Source of the DNA: a virus
DNA: 37,710 nt
Direction: 5' to 3' (one strand)
Virus record (IMG/VR): IMGVR_UViG_3300036828_001640
Location: 1 to 37,710 of that record
Of this stretch, positions 6,522-12,915 are shown one piece after another; within the stretch, counting starts at the first letter, position 1, and each line of letters starts with the position of its first letter. Both the position numbers and the translations under genes were made by a program. The notes under the pieces were generated by a model, which made no database searches, was not told the DNA's origin, and saw nothing but the letters and a program-made list of their open reading frames with translations.

Positions 6522-6541
6522 CTAATTCAAAAAGGACAAAT

Positions 6542-6805
6542 ATGAGCCTAGAAAAAGAAGATCTACGACTAAAGATGCTCCCTGACATGATGGAGCGTTT
6601 GAGATTGGTTGCAGACGTAAGGGGAAAAGATTATGCACATCAAGCGGTGATCCTATTAGAAAAAGCAATCATGGGGGAATTCCATGAAGTTAGCTTAATG
6701 CTTGAAAGAGCAAATAAAAATAGGAAGAAAAGGGAAAGTTTGGGACTTGTTGGGAACACTGATCAAATTGAATCAAATCAAATTTTAGACATTAAAAAAG
6801 CCTGA
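6542..6805 (+). CDS. Ribbon-helix-helix-like small regulator
   Basis: 87 aa. The first half (LRLKMLPDMMERLRLVADVR then GKDYAHQAVILLEKAI) has the strand-helix-helix pattern of Arc/MetJ-type DNA-binding proteins: a basic alternating strand, then two amphipathic helices. The C-terminal half is charged and probably flexible. The gene follows cro with an AAGGAC ribosome site and ends inside a terminator stem. In position it corresponds to the CII slot of lambda, and a regulatory job in the early operon is likely, but it is not a CII homologue by sequence. Confidence 0.65.
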   Translation: MSLEKEDLRLKMLPDMMERLRLVADVRGKDYAHQAVILLEKAIMGEFHEVSLMLERANKNRKKRESLGLVGNTDQIESNQILDIKKA

Positions 6806-6824
6806 TCTCGCGAATCAGGCTTTT
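6797..6824 (+). terminator. Intrinsic terminator/attenuator in the early operon
   Basis: GCCTGAT (6800-6806) pairs with ATCAGGC (6814-6820), extended by an A-run and T-run on either side. The stop codon of the preceding gene is inside the stem. It lies where lambda has tR1, so early transcription past it may be partial or need antitermination; I see no N-like gene. Confidence 0.8.
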
Positions 6825-6845
6825 AATTCACTAATTTAGGAACCA

Positions 6846-7109
6846 ATGAATATGAAATCAAATTTAGCACAAGAACTAAGCGAAAACAACCAAGCCAACT
6901 TTTTATCTGGTGATGTGGCGGTCTTAAAGAGTCTCAATCTTTTATCGGTAAATGAACTTATTACGCTTAAAGAATTCGATGGTAAGCATTGGACAACGGA
7001 TCACCGCATTGGTCGAGTTGCTGAAAGTGCTATTCGTACTGCAACAACCACTGAACTCATGATGAAGCGCCGTTTGAGTGCAATAGAGTTATCTCTTGCG
7101 GAGGTCTAA
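6846..7109 (+). CDS. Small phage protein of unknown function
   Basis: 87 aa from ATG 6846, which has AGGA upstream; an ATG two codons later is also possible. Soluble and mostly helical, no motif recognised. It lies between the tR1-like terminator and the replication protein, and its stop overlaps the next start (TAATG), so it belongs to the replication operon. Small proteins in this place often regulate replication or host functions, but nothing here identifies the role. Confidence 0.65.
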   Translation: MNMKSNLAQELSENNQANFLSGDVAVLKSLNLLSVNELITLKEFDGKHWTTDHRIGRVAESAIRTATTTELMMKRRLSAIELSLAEV

Positions 7110-7417
7110 TGACAACTAACAAGGTATTTAACAAAGCTCCAGAGCATAAACAAATGCAATGGACTCAATCCTGGTATGAGCCTGCACTAAAGTCCTTAGA
7201 TACATTTCTTGAAATCCGAAAAGCAAATTTAAGAAAGATTAATCGTGATGAGAAAAATGCTGCAGTCACAAAACATGAATTTATGGAAATGCTAATCAAT
7301 GAACACCGTTTAACAGTATATCAAGCTGGTGAAATTGTCGCGAGCTTACTTAAAGCTAATCAAATTTTAATGCATGGCAGTTTCATATATGAAATGCCTA
7401 AGGTCGGTGAAATATGA
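7109..7417 (+). CDS. Small phage protein upstream of the replication gene
   Basis: 102 aa, soluble. Residues about 50-95 (VTKHEFMEMLINEHRLTVYQ onward) look like a helical, possibly winged-helix fold, but I cannot assign a family. It is coupled on both sides: TAATG with the gene before and ATGA with the replication protein after, implying co-translation with the replication initiator. A helper in replication initiation is a reasonable guess from context only. Confidence 0.65.
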   Translation: MTTNKVFNKAPEHKQMQWTQSWYEPALKSLDTFLEIRKANLRKINRDEKNAAVTKHEFMEMLINEHRLTVYQAGEIVASLLKANQILMHGSFIYEMPKVGEI

Positions 7418-8370
7418 GCTTAGATGCAACAGTGTGGGCATGGAAAGCTACAGTCTCAGGTGCAAGTGAAAGACTTGTACTTTTAGCACTTGCTGATCGA
7501 GCTGGGGATGACCATAAGTGCTTCCCAAGTTTAAAACGTTTAGAGAAAGACACCACGCTAAATCGCAAAACGATTATCAAAGTATTAGACGAACTTGAGT
7601 TTAAAAAGTTGATTAAATTTACAGGTGAAATTAAAGGAAATGGCGTTAAGGTTTATCAATTAATTGGTGTATTTGGACGTGAAGATTGTTCAGATACCAG
7701 TACCAAAAAGGGGATTAGTACCAAAAATGACACTGGTGTTGATTTAGGCACTGGTTCCAAAAACGGCACTGGTTCCAAAAACGGTACTAGTACCAAAAAC
7801 GGTACTAGTACCAAAAATGGAACTGGAACCAGTACCGATATTGGTACCGAGACCAGTACCAATTTTGGGACACAGAACCTCCCAAGGAATCTCTCATTAG
7901 AATCTATAAATAAAAAAGACTGGCTTTGTTTGAAAAAACTTCGTTCTGAATTAGATCAAGCCGATCCCACGGTAGTGCCAAAATCGATTATCGAAGCAGG
8001 TTGGTTTGAACGTGAGAAAAAAGCATTCGAACTTTTCAATGCCGATAAGGATCTTTGTGATGATCTTTTGATTTACCACTTCGCTGACACACTTTTGAAA
8101 AACCGTCACAAATACAACAAAGCGCAAAATGGAAAATCAAACAGTGAATCTGATTTAGTATTTTTCTCTTCACCTCAACAGATTTACGTGTTTGCCAGCA
8201 AACTCGCTCAACTTTCTGATGTCATCGATAAATTCAGTATGCCTGGTGAATCTTTTGAAAAACTAGCAAGCCGGATTGCTGCAAAACTCTCAGATCCGAA
8301 TGAACTCCAAAACTGGAAATCACATCTGCATGCAGTTGGATTTAAACCTAAGGGTAGAGGTGCAGCGTAA
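7414..8370 (+). CDS. Phage replication initiator (lambda O-like, HTH_36)
   Basis: 318 aa. Residues 1-90 form a winged helix-turn-helix typical of phage replication O proteins (MSLDATVWAWKATVSGASER, RAGDDHKCFPSLKRLEKDT, LNRKTIIKVLDELEFKKLIK). Residues about 95-145 are a six-residue repeat made of T, S, G, K and N, which is the translation of the 18-bp iterons at 7696-7839. The rest is probably the part that recruits the host helicase machinery. As in lambda, the origin would therefore be inside the initiator gene. No helicase or P-like loader follows, so the phage presumably uses host DnaB/DnaC-type functions. Confidence 0.85.
   Translation: MSLDATVWAWKATVSGASERLVLLALADRAGDDHKCFPSLKRLEKDTTLNRKTIIKVLDELEFKKLIKFTGEIKGNGVKVYQLIGVFGREDCSDTSTKKGISTKNDTGVDLGTGSKNGTGSKNGTSTKNGTSTKNGTGTSTDIGTETSTNFGTQNLPRNLSLESINKKDWLCLKKLRSELDQADPTVVPKSIIEAGWFEREKKAFELFNADKDLCDDLLIYHFADTLLKNRHKYNKAQNGKSNSESDLVFFSSPQQIYVFASKLAQLSDVIDKFSMPGESFEKLASRIAAKLSDPNELQNWKSHLHAVGFKPKGRGAA
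7696..7839. repeat. Eight 18-bp iterons, probable origin of replication
   Basis: Eight head-to-tail 18-base units run without gaps through the replication gene: 7696, 7714, 7732, 7750, 7768, 7786, 7804 and 7822. The central four are closest to each other (ACTGGTTCCAAAAACGGT type), and neighbours create the 12-base palindrome GGTACTAGTACC at 7783-7794 and 7801-7812. The outer units, notably 7732, are degenerate. Codon-length-compatible iterons inside an O-like gene, followed by AT-rich DNA near 7890-7920, match the lambdoid origin layout. The initiator should bind them. Confidence 0.75.
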
Positions 8371-8772
8371 GTGGAAAGCATCTCAATCGCTGAATATAAA
8401 AAGAAATACGCGCCTAAGGTGAAAAGAAAATCAAAGCGCAGTAATTCATTAAAAAAAGAACGTCTTGTAAGTGATGGTGAAGCAACATTAATTCAGCATT
8501 TGAGAGCTTACGGAATCGAATTTAAACAAGAGTACCAGTTCAATGAGAATCGAAGATGGAGAGCTGATTTTTATATTACTGGTACCAAAATTTTAATTGA
8601 GGTTGAAGGAGGTATTTGGAGCAATGGCAGACATACAAGGGGGAAAGGTTATATAGCAGATATGGAGAAATATAACTCAGCTCAGGAACTGGGTTATTTA
8701 GTGTTTAGGTATAGCACTGAACAGGTGAAAAGCGGCAAGGCAATTGAAGAAATCAGACGGTTGAAAGGATGA
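8371..8772 (+). CDS. DUF559/VRR-like phage endonuclease
   Basis: 133 aa starting at GTG 8371 directly after the stop of the replication gene, with AGAGGTG upstream. A basic N-terminus (about 10-30) precedes a PD-(D/E)XK-type core: RRWRADFYI (D68), then ILIEVEGG with the acidic pair in strand three, and a final FRYSTEQV. This is the layout of DUF559 and Vsr-like endonucleases and of several phage Holliday-junction or nicking nucleases. Placed between the initiator and Q, where lambdoid phages keep recombination/resolution nucleases, a role in processing branched or replicating DNA is likely. Confidence 0.7.
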   Translation: MESISIAEYKKKYAPKVKRKSKRSNSLKKERLVSDGEATLIQHLRAYGIEFKQEYQFNENRRWRADFYITGTKILIEVEGGIWSNGRHTRGKGYIADMEKYNSAQELGYLVFRYSTEQVKSGKAIEEIRRLKG

Positions 8773-8776
8773 TTAT

Positions 8777-9292
8777 ATGAATGCATCAATTACAATTATG
8801 CAGGCAACAGATTGGAAAAAGTACAGCTTTGAGGAATGGTGTCGCCAGTTAGGGGCTTGGATAAATGGTGATAATGAAACAATGGTACGTATTGTAAAAA
8901 CAATGCCAACAAAACGAATCACGCAAAAGCAGCGTGAAAGACTGCTTGCAATGTATATAAATGATGAGAGTTTAAAGGATCGCTTGTGTATAAAGCGTAA
9001 AGGGGTTTGCTGTGAATTAAATAGCAATGAAGCGCGAGCAATCCAAAAATTATTAATTGATCTACAATCTATAGACGATGAGGTTGTACAGGACTGGATC
9101 GGTTCAATTTGGTGGCATTATGTAATGGGTGAGTCATTGCGAGATATAGCTAAAAGTAATGATACTTATATCGCTCAAATTCAGCAGGACATTAAATGTG
9201 GTTTAGCTTTCATAAAATCACGATATCCACACTTTTTAATTGAAAAATTTTTAAAAGTTGAAAAAAAAATTAAGGATATTGAATCCACTTGA
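8777..9292 (+). CDS. Q-like late antiterminator
   Basis: 171 aa, soluble. N-terminal FEEWCRQLGAWINGD and a middle KRITQKQRERLLAMY are followed by a helix-turn-helix (GSIWWHYVMGESLRDIAKSN at about 110-135) as in phage antitermination Q proteins. A ribosome site GAAAGGATG precedes ATG 8777. The position is what settles it: last gene of the early operon, immediately before a promoter-like sequence and a strong terminator that any late transcript must cross. It would bind near the late promoter and let RNA polymerase read through into packaging, head, tail and lysis genes. Confidence 0.75.
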   Translation: MNASITIMQATDWKKYSFEEWCRQLGAWINGDNETMVRIVKTMPTKRITQKQRERLLAMYINDESLKDRLCIKRKGVCCELNSNEARAIQKLLIDLQSIDDEVVQDWIGSIWWHYVMGESLRDIAKSNDTYIAQIQQDIKCGLAFIKSRYPHFLIEKFLKVEKKIKDIEST

Positions 9293-9317
9293 CTGTATAT
9301 ACAGGGTATGGCATATT
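9289..9317 (+). promoter_or_regulatory. Candidate late promoter (pR'-like)
   Basis: TTGACT (9289-9294), 17 bases, CATATT (9312-9317); another -10-like TATAGT lies at 9323-9328. It overlaps the end of the Q-like gene and would give an RNA that meets the 9373-9399 terminator within about 50-75 bases, the short leader arrangement of Q-controlled late operons. Confidence 0.45.
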
Positions 9318-9372
9318 TCAGTTATAGTGGGCGAAGTAATACAAATCCACATAGATTGTTAGTTTTGAAAGC

Positions 9373-9399
9373 CCACTGATTCTATCAGTGGTTTTTTTT
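9373..9399 (+). terminator. Leader terminator after the Q-like gene (tR'-like)
   Basis: CCACTGAT / ATCAGTGG with a three-base loop TCT and eight T residues following: a strong intrinsic terminator placed between the candidate late promoter and all late genes. Read-through by Q would switch on the late operon. Confidence 0.85.
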
Positions 9400-9478
9400 G
9401 ATTGAATGCATTTAAGTTCGCTTTTCGATGCGATTTTTTTGATATAGTTAAGTTAATTTCAATTATAGAAAATAATAA

Positions 9479-10030
9479 ATGTTTAAAGAAGCCATGGATT
9501 GGATCACTTTAATTGCAAGTATTTTTACAATGTTAGCAGCCAGTGCAACTCTATATGCTGTTTGGTTAGCACATACGGCATGGAGGACGTGGAAGACACA
9601 ACAAAATTATAGTTTTTCTAGAGATAAAATATTTGAATGTGAGTTAATTGTTAATAAATTGACTTCAACACTAATTAACTACATTACAGGTTATTATCAT
9701 TACAGATTAAAAGTTGTAAATAATGAGTTTGTTGATAAAAAAGAATATATGCAATTGTTTGAAAATCAAGGGAAGGAGAACAACAGGTTATTGTTAGAAT
9801 ACGATTTAATCCTTGAATCTTTAGATATTCTTAAAATTGATTGTGATGAAAAAATTATCATTAACAGATTATTCGTTGCTTATAACTTTGATAAATATGT
9901 ATCTCAAATAAATAAATGTAAAGAAAGTAAAGAGTTAGTTACTTTGTATTGGCAACAACTATTGCCTGAAATGCAAAGTTTTAGAAAAGAAATGCTTAAG
10001 GAATTGAAGAAAAAAAGAGAAAACCTTTAA
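9479..10030 (+). CDS. Membrane-anchored accessory protein (moron candidate)
   Basis: 183 aa. Residues about 9-32 (ITLIASIFTMLAASATLYAV) form one hydrophobic helix, followed by a long soluble helical domain rich in K, E and N that is probably cytoplasmic. No family recognised. There is no clear ribosome site, and the gene is more AT-rich than the late genes. It is placed just after the late leader terminator, where lambdoid phages carry cargo genes that alter the host. Superinfection exclusion is one possibility, from topology and place only. Confidence 0.55.
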   Translation: MFKEAMDWITLIASIFTMLAASATLYAVWLAHTAWRTWKTQQNYSFSRDKIFECELIVNKLTSTLINYITGYYHYRLKVVNNEFVDKKEYMQLFENQGKENNRLLLEYDLILESLDILKIDCDEKIIINRLFVAYNFDKYVSQINKCKESKELVTLYWQQLLPEMQSFRKEMLKELKKKRENL

Positions 10031-10111
10031 TTATTGAGCTGAGTATTCCGAATATTCTAATTGATCTAACAAAAAGCTATAGTAAACTCCTACCGATAAA
10101 TAGGAAAAAAC

Positions 10112-10288
10112 ATGAATATTTGCATCGGTGGCGAACAGAACGGTCAAGTTGTAGAGAAAAGCCCGAATGATTACTTTCAACAGTCAATCGTAATTGGTGA
10201 AAAGACATATAAGTTTTGGTTTTCAGATAAATTAAGTTTTCATGATGCGTTTGTCGAAGCTGAGAAGCTGGCAAGGCAGATCAAATAA
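10112..10288 (+). CDS. Small phage protein, 58 aa
   Basis: A short gene with AGGA upstream of its ATG. The product starts MNICIGGEQNGQVV and then forms an apparent beta hairpin and a terminal helix (FHDAFVEAEKLARQIK). Small proteins with this CIGG start are common in phages of this kind, to my recollection, without known function. It ends just before an intrinsic terminator, which supports a separate transcription unit. The longer antisense frame over the same bases is a shadow. Confidence 0.6.
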   Translation: MNICIGGEQNGQVVEKSPNDYFQQSIVIGEKTYKFWFSDKLSFHDAFVEAEKLARQIK

Positions 10289-10311
10289 GGGATTATCCCG
10301 TATTTAAAATT

Positions 10312-10333
10312 AAGGCGCTTAGGCGTCTTTTTT
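10312..10333 (+). terminator. Intrinsic terminator
   Basis: AAGGCGC pairs with GCGTCTT (one G-T) around TTAG and is followed by a run of T. It closes the 58-aa gene. Confidence 0.7.
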
Positions 10334-10346
10334 ATTGGAGGTTCAC

Positions 10347-10448
10347 ATGCTCCGAATCAAACAAATCTTCTGTCTTCATGTTTGGGAATATTCAGATTTC
10401 TTTACGGTGAGAGAGTGTCGGAAGTGTGGGAAAGTAAAACCAATCTGA
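10347..10448 (+). CDS. Mini zinc-ribbon-like protein, 33 aa (DUF1660-like)
   Basis: A very short gene with a strong GGAGG site eight bases before its ATG. The product has the pattern C-x-H near residues 9-11 (IFCLHVWEYSD) and C-x2-C-G near 25-29 (VRECRKCGKVKPI), which would hold one zinc ion. Prophage proteins of the DUF1660 type have this form. Function unknown, possibly a small regulator. Confidence comes from the ribosome site plus the Cys/His pattern. Confidence 0.55.
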   Translation: MLRIKQIFCLHVWEYSDFFTVRECRKCGKVKPI

Positions 10449-10516
10449 AATTAAGATGTGCATATAATACAATTTGTTAGGATGCTGTGTGAAATAAAAC
10501 AGCATGAAAACTATGC

Positions 10517-10522
10517 TAGAAT
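10517..10522 (+). promoter_or_regulatory. Candidate extended -10 promoter
   Basis: TGCTAGAAT gives an extended -10 (TGN-TAGAAT) about 35 bases before the 71-aa gene, with a poor -35. It could drive that gene independently of the late operon. Confidence 0.3.
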
Positions 10523-10556
10523 GGTGGTTATATTTTTAGATTTGTAAGGAATCACC

Positions 10557-10772
10557 ATGTTAGAAATAATGTTGTCTGCCCAGAACCTAAAAGAAGAGCT
10601 TCTGGAAACCTATCAAAATTGTACTTATTTAGCTAATCCCTTAGATTGTGAATCTAGAAGACTATACATTTTAAGTCATTACAAAGTGGATAGTGTTGAT
10701 GAGCTGAATGAAATGCAGTTAGCTAGATTAATAAACATGACTATAGGTAGTTATTTATCATATCTAAGCTAG
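10557..10772 (+). CDS. Small hypothetical phage protein, 71 aa
   Basis: 71 aa with AAGGA nine bases before ATG. Soluble, acidic and helical; the middle (LYILSHYKVDSVDELNEMQL) resembles a small helical bundle. No family recognised. It has its own terminator immediately downstream and a possible promoter upstream, so it may be a stand-alone moron expressed in the lysogen. Confidence 0.55.
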   Translation: MLEIMLSAQNLKEELLETYQNCTYLANPLDCESRRLYILSHYKVDSVDELNEMQLARLINMTIGSYLSYLS

Positions 10773-10786
10773 TTATATTTGAAACC

Positions 10787-10808
10787 AACCACCTCAACGG
10801 TGGTTTTT
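10787..10808 (+). terminator. Intrinsic terminator
   Basis: AACCACC / GGTGGTT with loop TCAAC and a T run; follows the 71-aa gene. Confidence 0.8.
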
Positions 10809-10862
10809 TAATGCTTTAACATTTTTTAGTTTACAATGTGAAAAAATTTAACTGTAATCAAC

Positions 10863-11279
10863 ATGAAACCAATTCTATTAATATTCACATTATTCATTTG
10901 TGGCCATTCCTTTGCATATAAAAACAAAGATTTTGAAAAGCAGTATTGGTTAAATACTCTAGCTCTGTCGGTCGCGACTGATAAACTTATGGATTTCTCA
11001 TTAAAACAAAAGCCAAGACTGGCATCGAGTGATGGAAACGTTGAGCCTGATTTAAAATCAGATGCGGAAGAAAATTTTCTGTACTGCAATCTAGATAAAG
11101 TGGCAATTCAATTTTACGGTTACATTGTTAATAATTATGATGATTATAAAACAATGCTTACTTCCGACAATGTTAAACCACCAAGTAAACAAGAAGTGGA
11201 AACAGATTTGTCCAGCAGTATTTTATCAATAGAAAAACGCATTAATGTATCTAGGGGTGATGAATACAATTGCAGATAG
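10863..11279 (+). CDS. Exported (signal-peptide) protein, moron candidate
   Basis: 138 aa with a classic Sec signal: MKP, a hydrophobic core ILLIFTLFICG and a probable cut after HSFA (residue 18), so the mature protein is periplasmic or secreted. Cys13 is inside the hydrophobic core and does not form a lipobox. The mature part is acidic with two Cys (FLYCNLDK and EYNC), which may form a disulfide. No family recognised. It has no good ribosome site and is followed by its own terminator. An envelope-acting lysogenic conversion factor is a fair guess. Confidence 0.65.
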   Translation: MKPILLIFTLFICGHSFAYKNKDFEKQYWLNTLALSVATDKLMDFSLKQKPRLASSDGNVEPDLKSDAEENFLYCNLDKVAIQFYGYIVNNYDDYKTMLTSDNVKPPSKQEVETDLSSSILSIEKRINVSRGDEYNCR

Positions 11280-11306
11280 AAACATTGAGTATAGACATCA
11301 ACCAAG

Positions 11307-11326
11307 CCCCTCCCGAGGGGTTTTTT
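11307..11326 (+). terminator. Intrinsic terminator
   Basis: CCCCTC / GAGGGG with a two-base loop followed by six T; closes the accessory block before the structural genes. Confidence 0.85.
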
Positions 11327-11404
11327 AATGCCTAGAGGAATGTTGTTATCTAAAGACACCTGATGGCTTGATGTGTGCATGGGAAATGAACAGTTGAGGT
11401 TGCT

Positions 11405-12061
11405 ATGTTAAATATTAGATTCAATGTAGATGACCAAATAAGGCAAGTCAGTAGAGAACATAAAAGGCAAATAGATTTTGCTTTGGCTCAAACCGTTAAT
11501 AAGTTAGCCAAGTTAGCTCAAGCAGAAGAAAAGAAAGGCTTAGCGAGTTTCTTTGATACGCCTACGCCGTTCACTGTTAATTCAGTTGCAATCAAAGCAG
11601 CTAGAAAAGGCAATCCCACTGCAACGGTGTATATAAGACCAATAGCAGCAAAATATATAGAACCGTATGAATATGGTGGTAAGCAATACCTTGGGGCTAA
11701 GCCTGCTGATTTAGTTCCAATTAACGCCGTATCAAACCAATATGGCAACTTACCAAGAAACGCTATTAAGAAGTACATGAATAGAAAAGATGTGTTCTTG
11801 GGTAAGGTGAAAACATCAAGCGGTGTGGTGTATGGCTTATGGCAACGTCCAGCCTCACAAGCCCGCAGAGGCGCAAAGCGTACAAGGGGCGGACGGTTAG
11901 CAAATACAACAGGGCATTTAAAACTGCTTGTGTCATTTGCTGAGCCAGTCAATACACGTAAACGACTTAACTTTGGGCAACGGTCACAATTAATAGTGCA
12001 ACGTAATGCCGCCGTGTTGTTTAGAAACACATTAGCAAGTGCAATTGCTTCTGCTAGATAG
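11405..12061 (+). CDS. Minor tail/virion-like protein (gpZ-like candidate)
   Basis: 218 aa, strongly basic. An N-terminal helix (EHKRQIDFALAQTVNKLAKL) is followed by a mixed beta region (TATVYIRPIAAKYIEPYEYG) and an R/K-rich stretch (RRGAKRTRGGRL) near 155-167, ending in a helix (LFRNTLASAIASAR). The overall plan, helical start with 'AxNR/VNKLAxxA' followed by basic beta strands and a terminal helix, resembles lambda minor tail protein Z and related tail-completion proteins. That is my best guess; its position before the terminase rather than after the head genes is unusual. Confidence 0.45.
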   Translation: MLNIRFNVDDQIRQVSREHKRQIDFALAQTVNKLAKLAQAEEKKGLASFFDTPTPFTVNSVAIKAARKGNPTATVYIRPIAAKYIEPYEYGGKQYLGAKPADLVPINAVSNQYGNLPRNAIKKYMNRKDVFLGKVKTSSGVVYGLWQRPASQARRGAKRTRGGRLANTTGHLKLLVSFAEPVNTRKRLNFGQRSQLIVQRNAAVLFRNTLASAIASAR

Positions 12062-12070
12062 AGAATAGAT

Positions 12071-12265
12071 ATGAATCCATTAACAGTTTTACTTTGGTTG
12101 TTGTGTGCTTTCCTAGTGATTGGCTTCTTTGGTGGCATTGGTTTGTTGATCTATATGATTAAAAGCCGAAGGAAAGCAATTAAAGAGTTCAATGACCGTC
12201 TGGTCGCTATGAGGTTGAAGCCACACAAAGCATTTACAAAAGGTACTTCCCACAAGATCCTATAG
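12071..12265 (+). CDS. Small single-span membrane protein, 64 aa
   Basis: 64 aa with a long hydrophobic helix (residues 4-31, LTVLLWLLCAFLVIGFFGGI onward) and a positively charged cytoplasmic tail (KSRRKAIKEF), so N-out/C-in topology is expected. It starts nine bases after the gpZ-like gene. Small one-span proteins beside the packaging genes are unassigned in many phages; a holin or antiholin is possible but a separate holin exists at 36460. Confidence 0.5.
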   Translation: MNPLTVLLWLLCAFLVIGFFGGIGLLIYMIKSRRKAIKEFNDRLVAMRLKPHKAFTKGTSHKIL

Positions 12266-12318
12266 ACACGGGGATTGCGCAGCGTGCTTTGTGACTAGCT
12301 ACGAAATTTTTTGAAGTG

Positions 12319-12601
12319 GGTAACAGGGTAACGGGTAACATGAATCAAGCACAATTTGCTCGACTCCATGAAGTAAGCAAAAAGACTGTTACCTCATGGA
12401 AAAATAAAGGTTGGGTTGTCTTAAACACAGATGGCTCGGTTGATGTAGAGCTAAGCAATAAAAATTTAGAACTCTACAGAAAAGAAAAAAATACACCAGA
12501 TGAAGTAATAGGTTTCAAAGTTACCCAAGGTAACGAGGTAACGGATTCAGGTAACGATTCAGAGGGTAACCCTGATCCAAATGACGAGTTTTCAGGTTAC
12601 C
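12319..12601. repeat. GGTAAC repeat cluster, candidate packaging/cos-binding region
   Basis: Ten GGTAAC hexamers occur in 283 bases: three direct copies just before the terS ATG (12319, 12327, 12334), one inverted at 12388, and inside the gene four direct (12529, 12537, 12550, 12565) plus two inverted (GTTACC 12520 and 12596). About 0.1-0.2 would be expected by chance. Lambda-type small terminase binds repeated sites next to cos at this same place in the genome, so these may be its recognition sites, with the nick near the GC-richer stretch at 12265-12300. Confidence 0.5.
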
Positions 12602-12915
12602 CAGAAACAAAGTTGCCTGCTAAGGAATTAAATCGGCGCTTAACTTTAGAAAAGCTAAAACTAGAACGTGAGCGGGCAAGAGCGGCTGAATACGATACAG
12701 CAATTAGAGAAGGTCGATTATTAGAAGCCGACAAGGTATATCAACACGATGCAGAAGTTGCAGCTCAACTACAACGAAAGTTACTTTCTTTGCCTTCTGA
12801 GCTTGCAGTTCGTCTTTCAGCAATTAACTCACCCGCAGAAATTGAAAGTTTACTGAGAGAGGAATTGACGTACTGCCTTAATGAGTTCTTAGATTCTTAT
12901 GAAACTGAAAATTAG
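12340..12915 (+). CDS. Terminase small subunit (Nu1-like)
   Basis: 191 aa from ATG 12340, chosen over GTG 12316 because the helix-turn-helix begins here. Residues 1-40 (MNQAQFARLHEVSKKTVTSW) form the DNA-binding domain seen in lambda Nu1, 50-95 is a low-complexity acidic linker encoded by GGTAAC repeats, and 95-191 is helical (KLPAKELNRRLTLEKLKLER) for assembly and contact with the large subunit. It recognises the packaging site. It overlaps the large-subunit gene by 17 bases, which keeps the two coupled. Confidence 0.8.
   Translation: MNQAQFARLHEVSKKTVTSWKNKGWVVLNTDGSVDVELSNKNLELYRKEKNTPDEVIGFKVTQGNEVTDSGNDSEGNPDPNDEFSGYPETKLPAKELNRRLTLEKLKLERERARAAEYDTAIREGRLLEADKVYQHDAEVAAQLQRKLLSLPSELAVRLSAINSPAEIESLLREELTYCLNEFLDSYETEN

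Noticed and set aside
7656-7862. Antisense frame rich in V, P, L and F repeats
   Set aside because: It is only the reverse reading of the 18-bp iterons.
10830-10858. TTTACA-17-TGTAAT as promoter for the exported protein gene
   Set aside because: The start point would fall at or after the ATG at 10863; likely chance in AT-rich DNA, although the gene lacks another clear promoter.
11518-12138. 206-aa antisense open frame
   Set aside because: Shadow of the gpZ-like and small membrane protein genes; no ribosome site, no recognisable fold, neighbours all rightward.
12265-12339. Exact cosN nick site
   Set aside because: The place and slightly GC-rich bases are suggestive but I cannot recognise a defined cohesive-end sequence.
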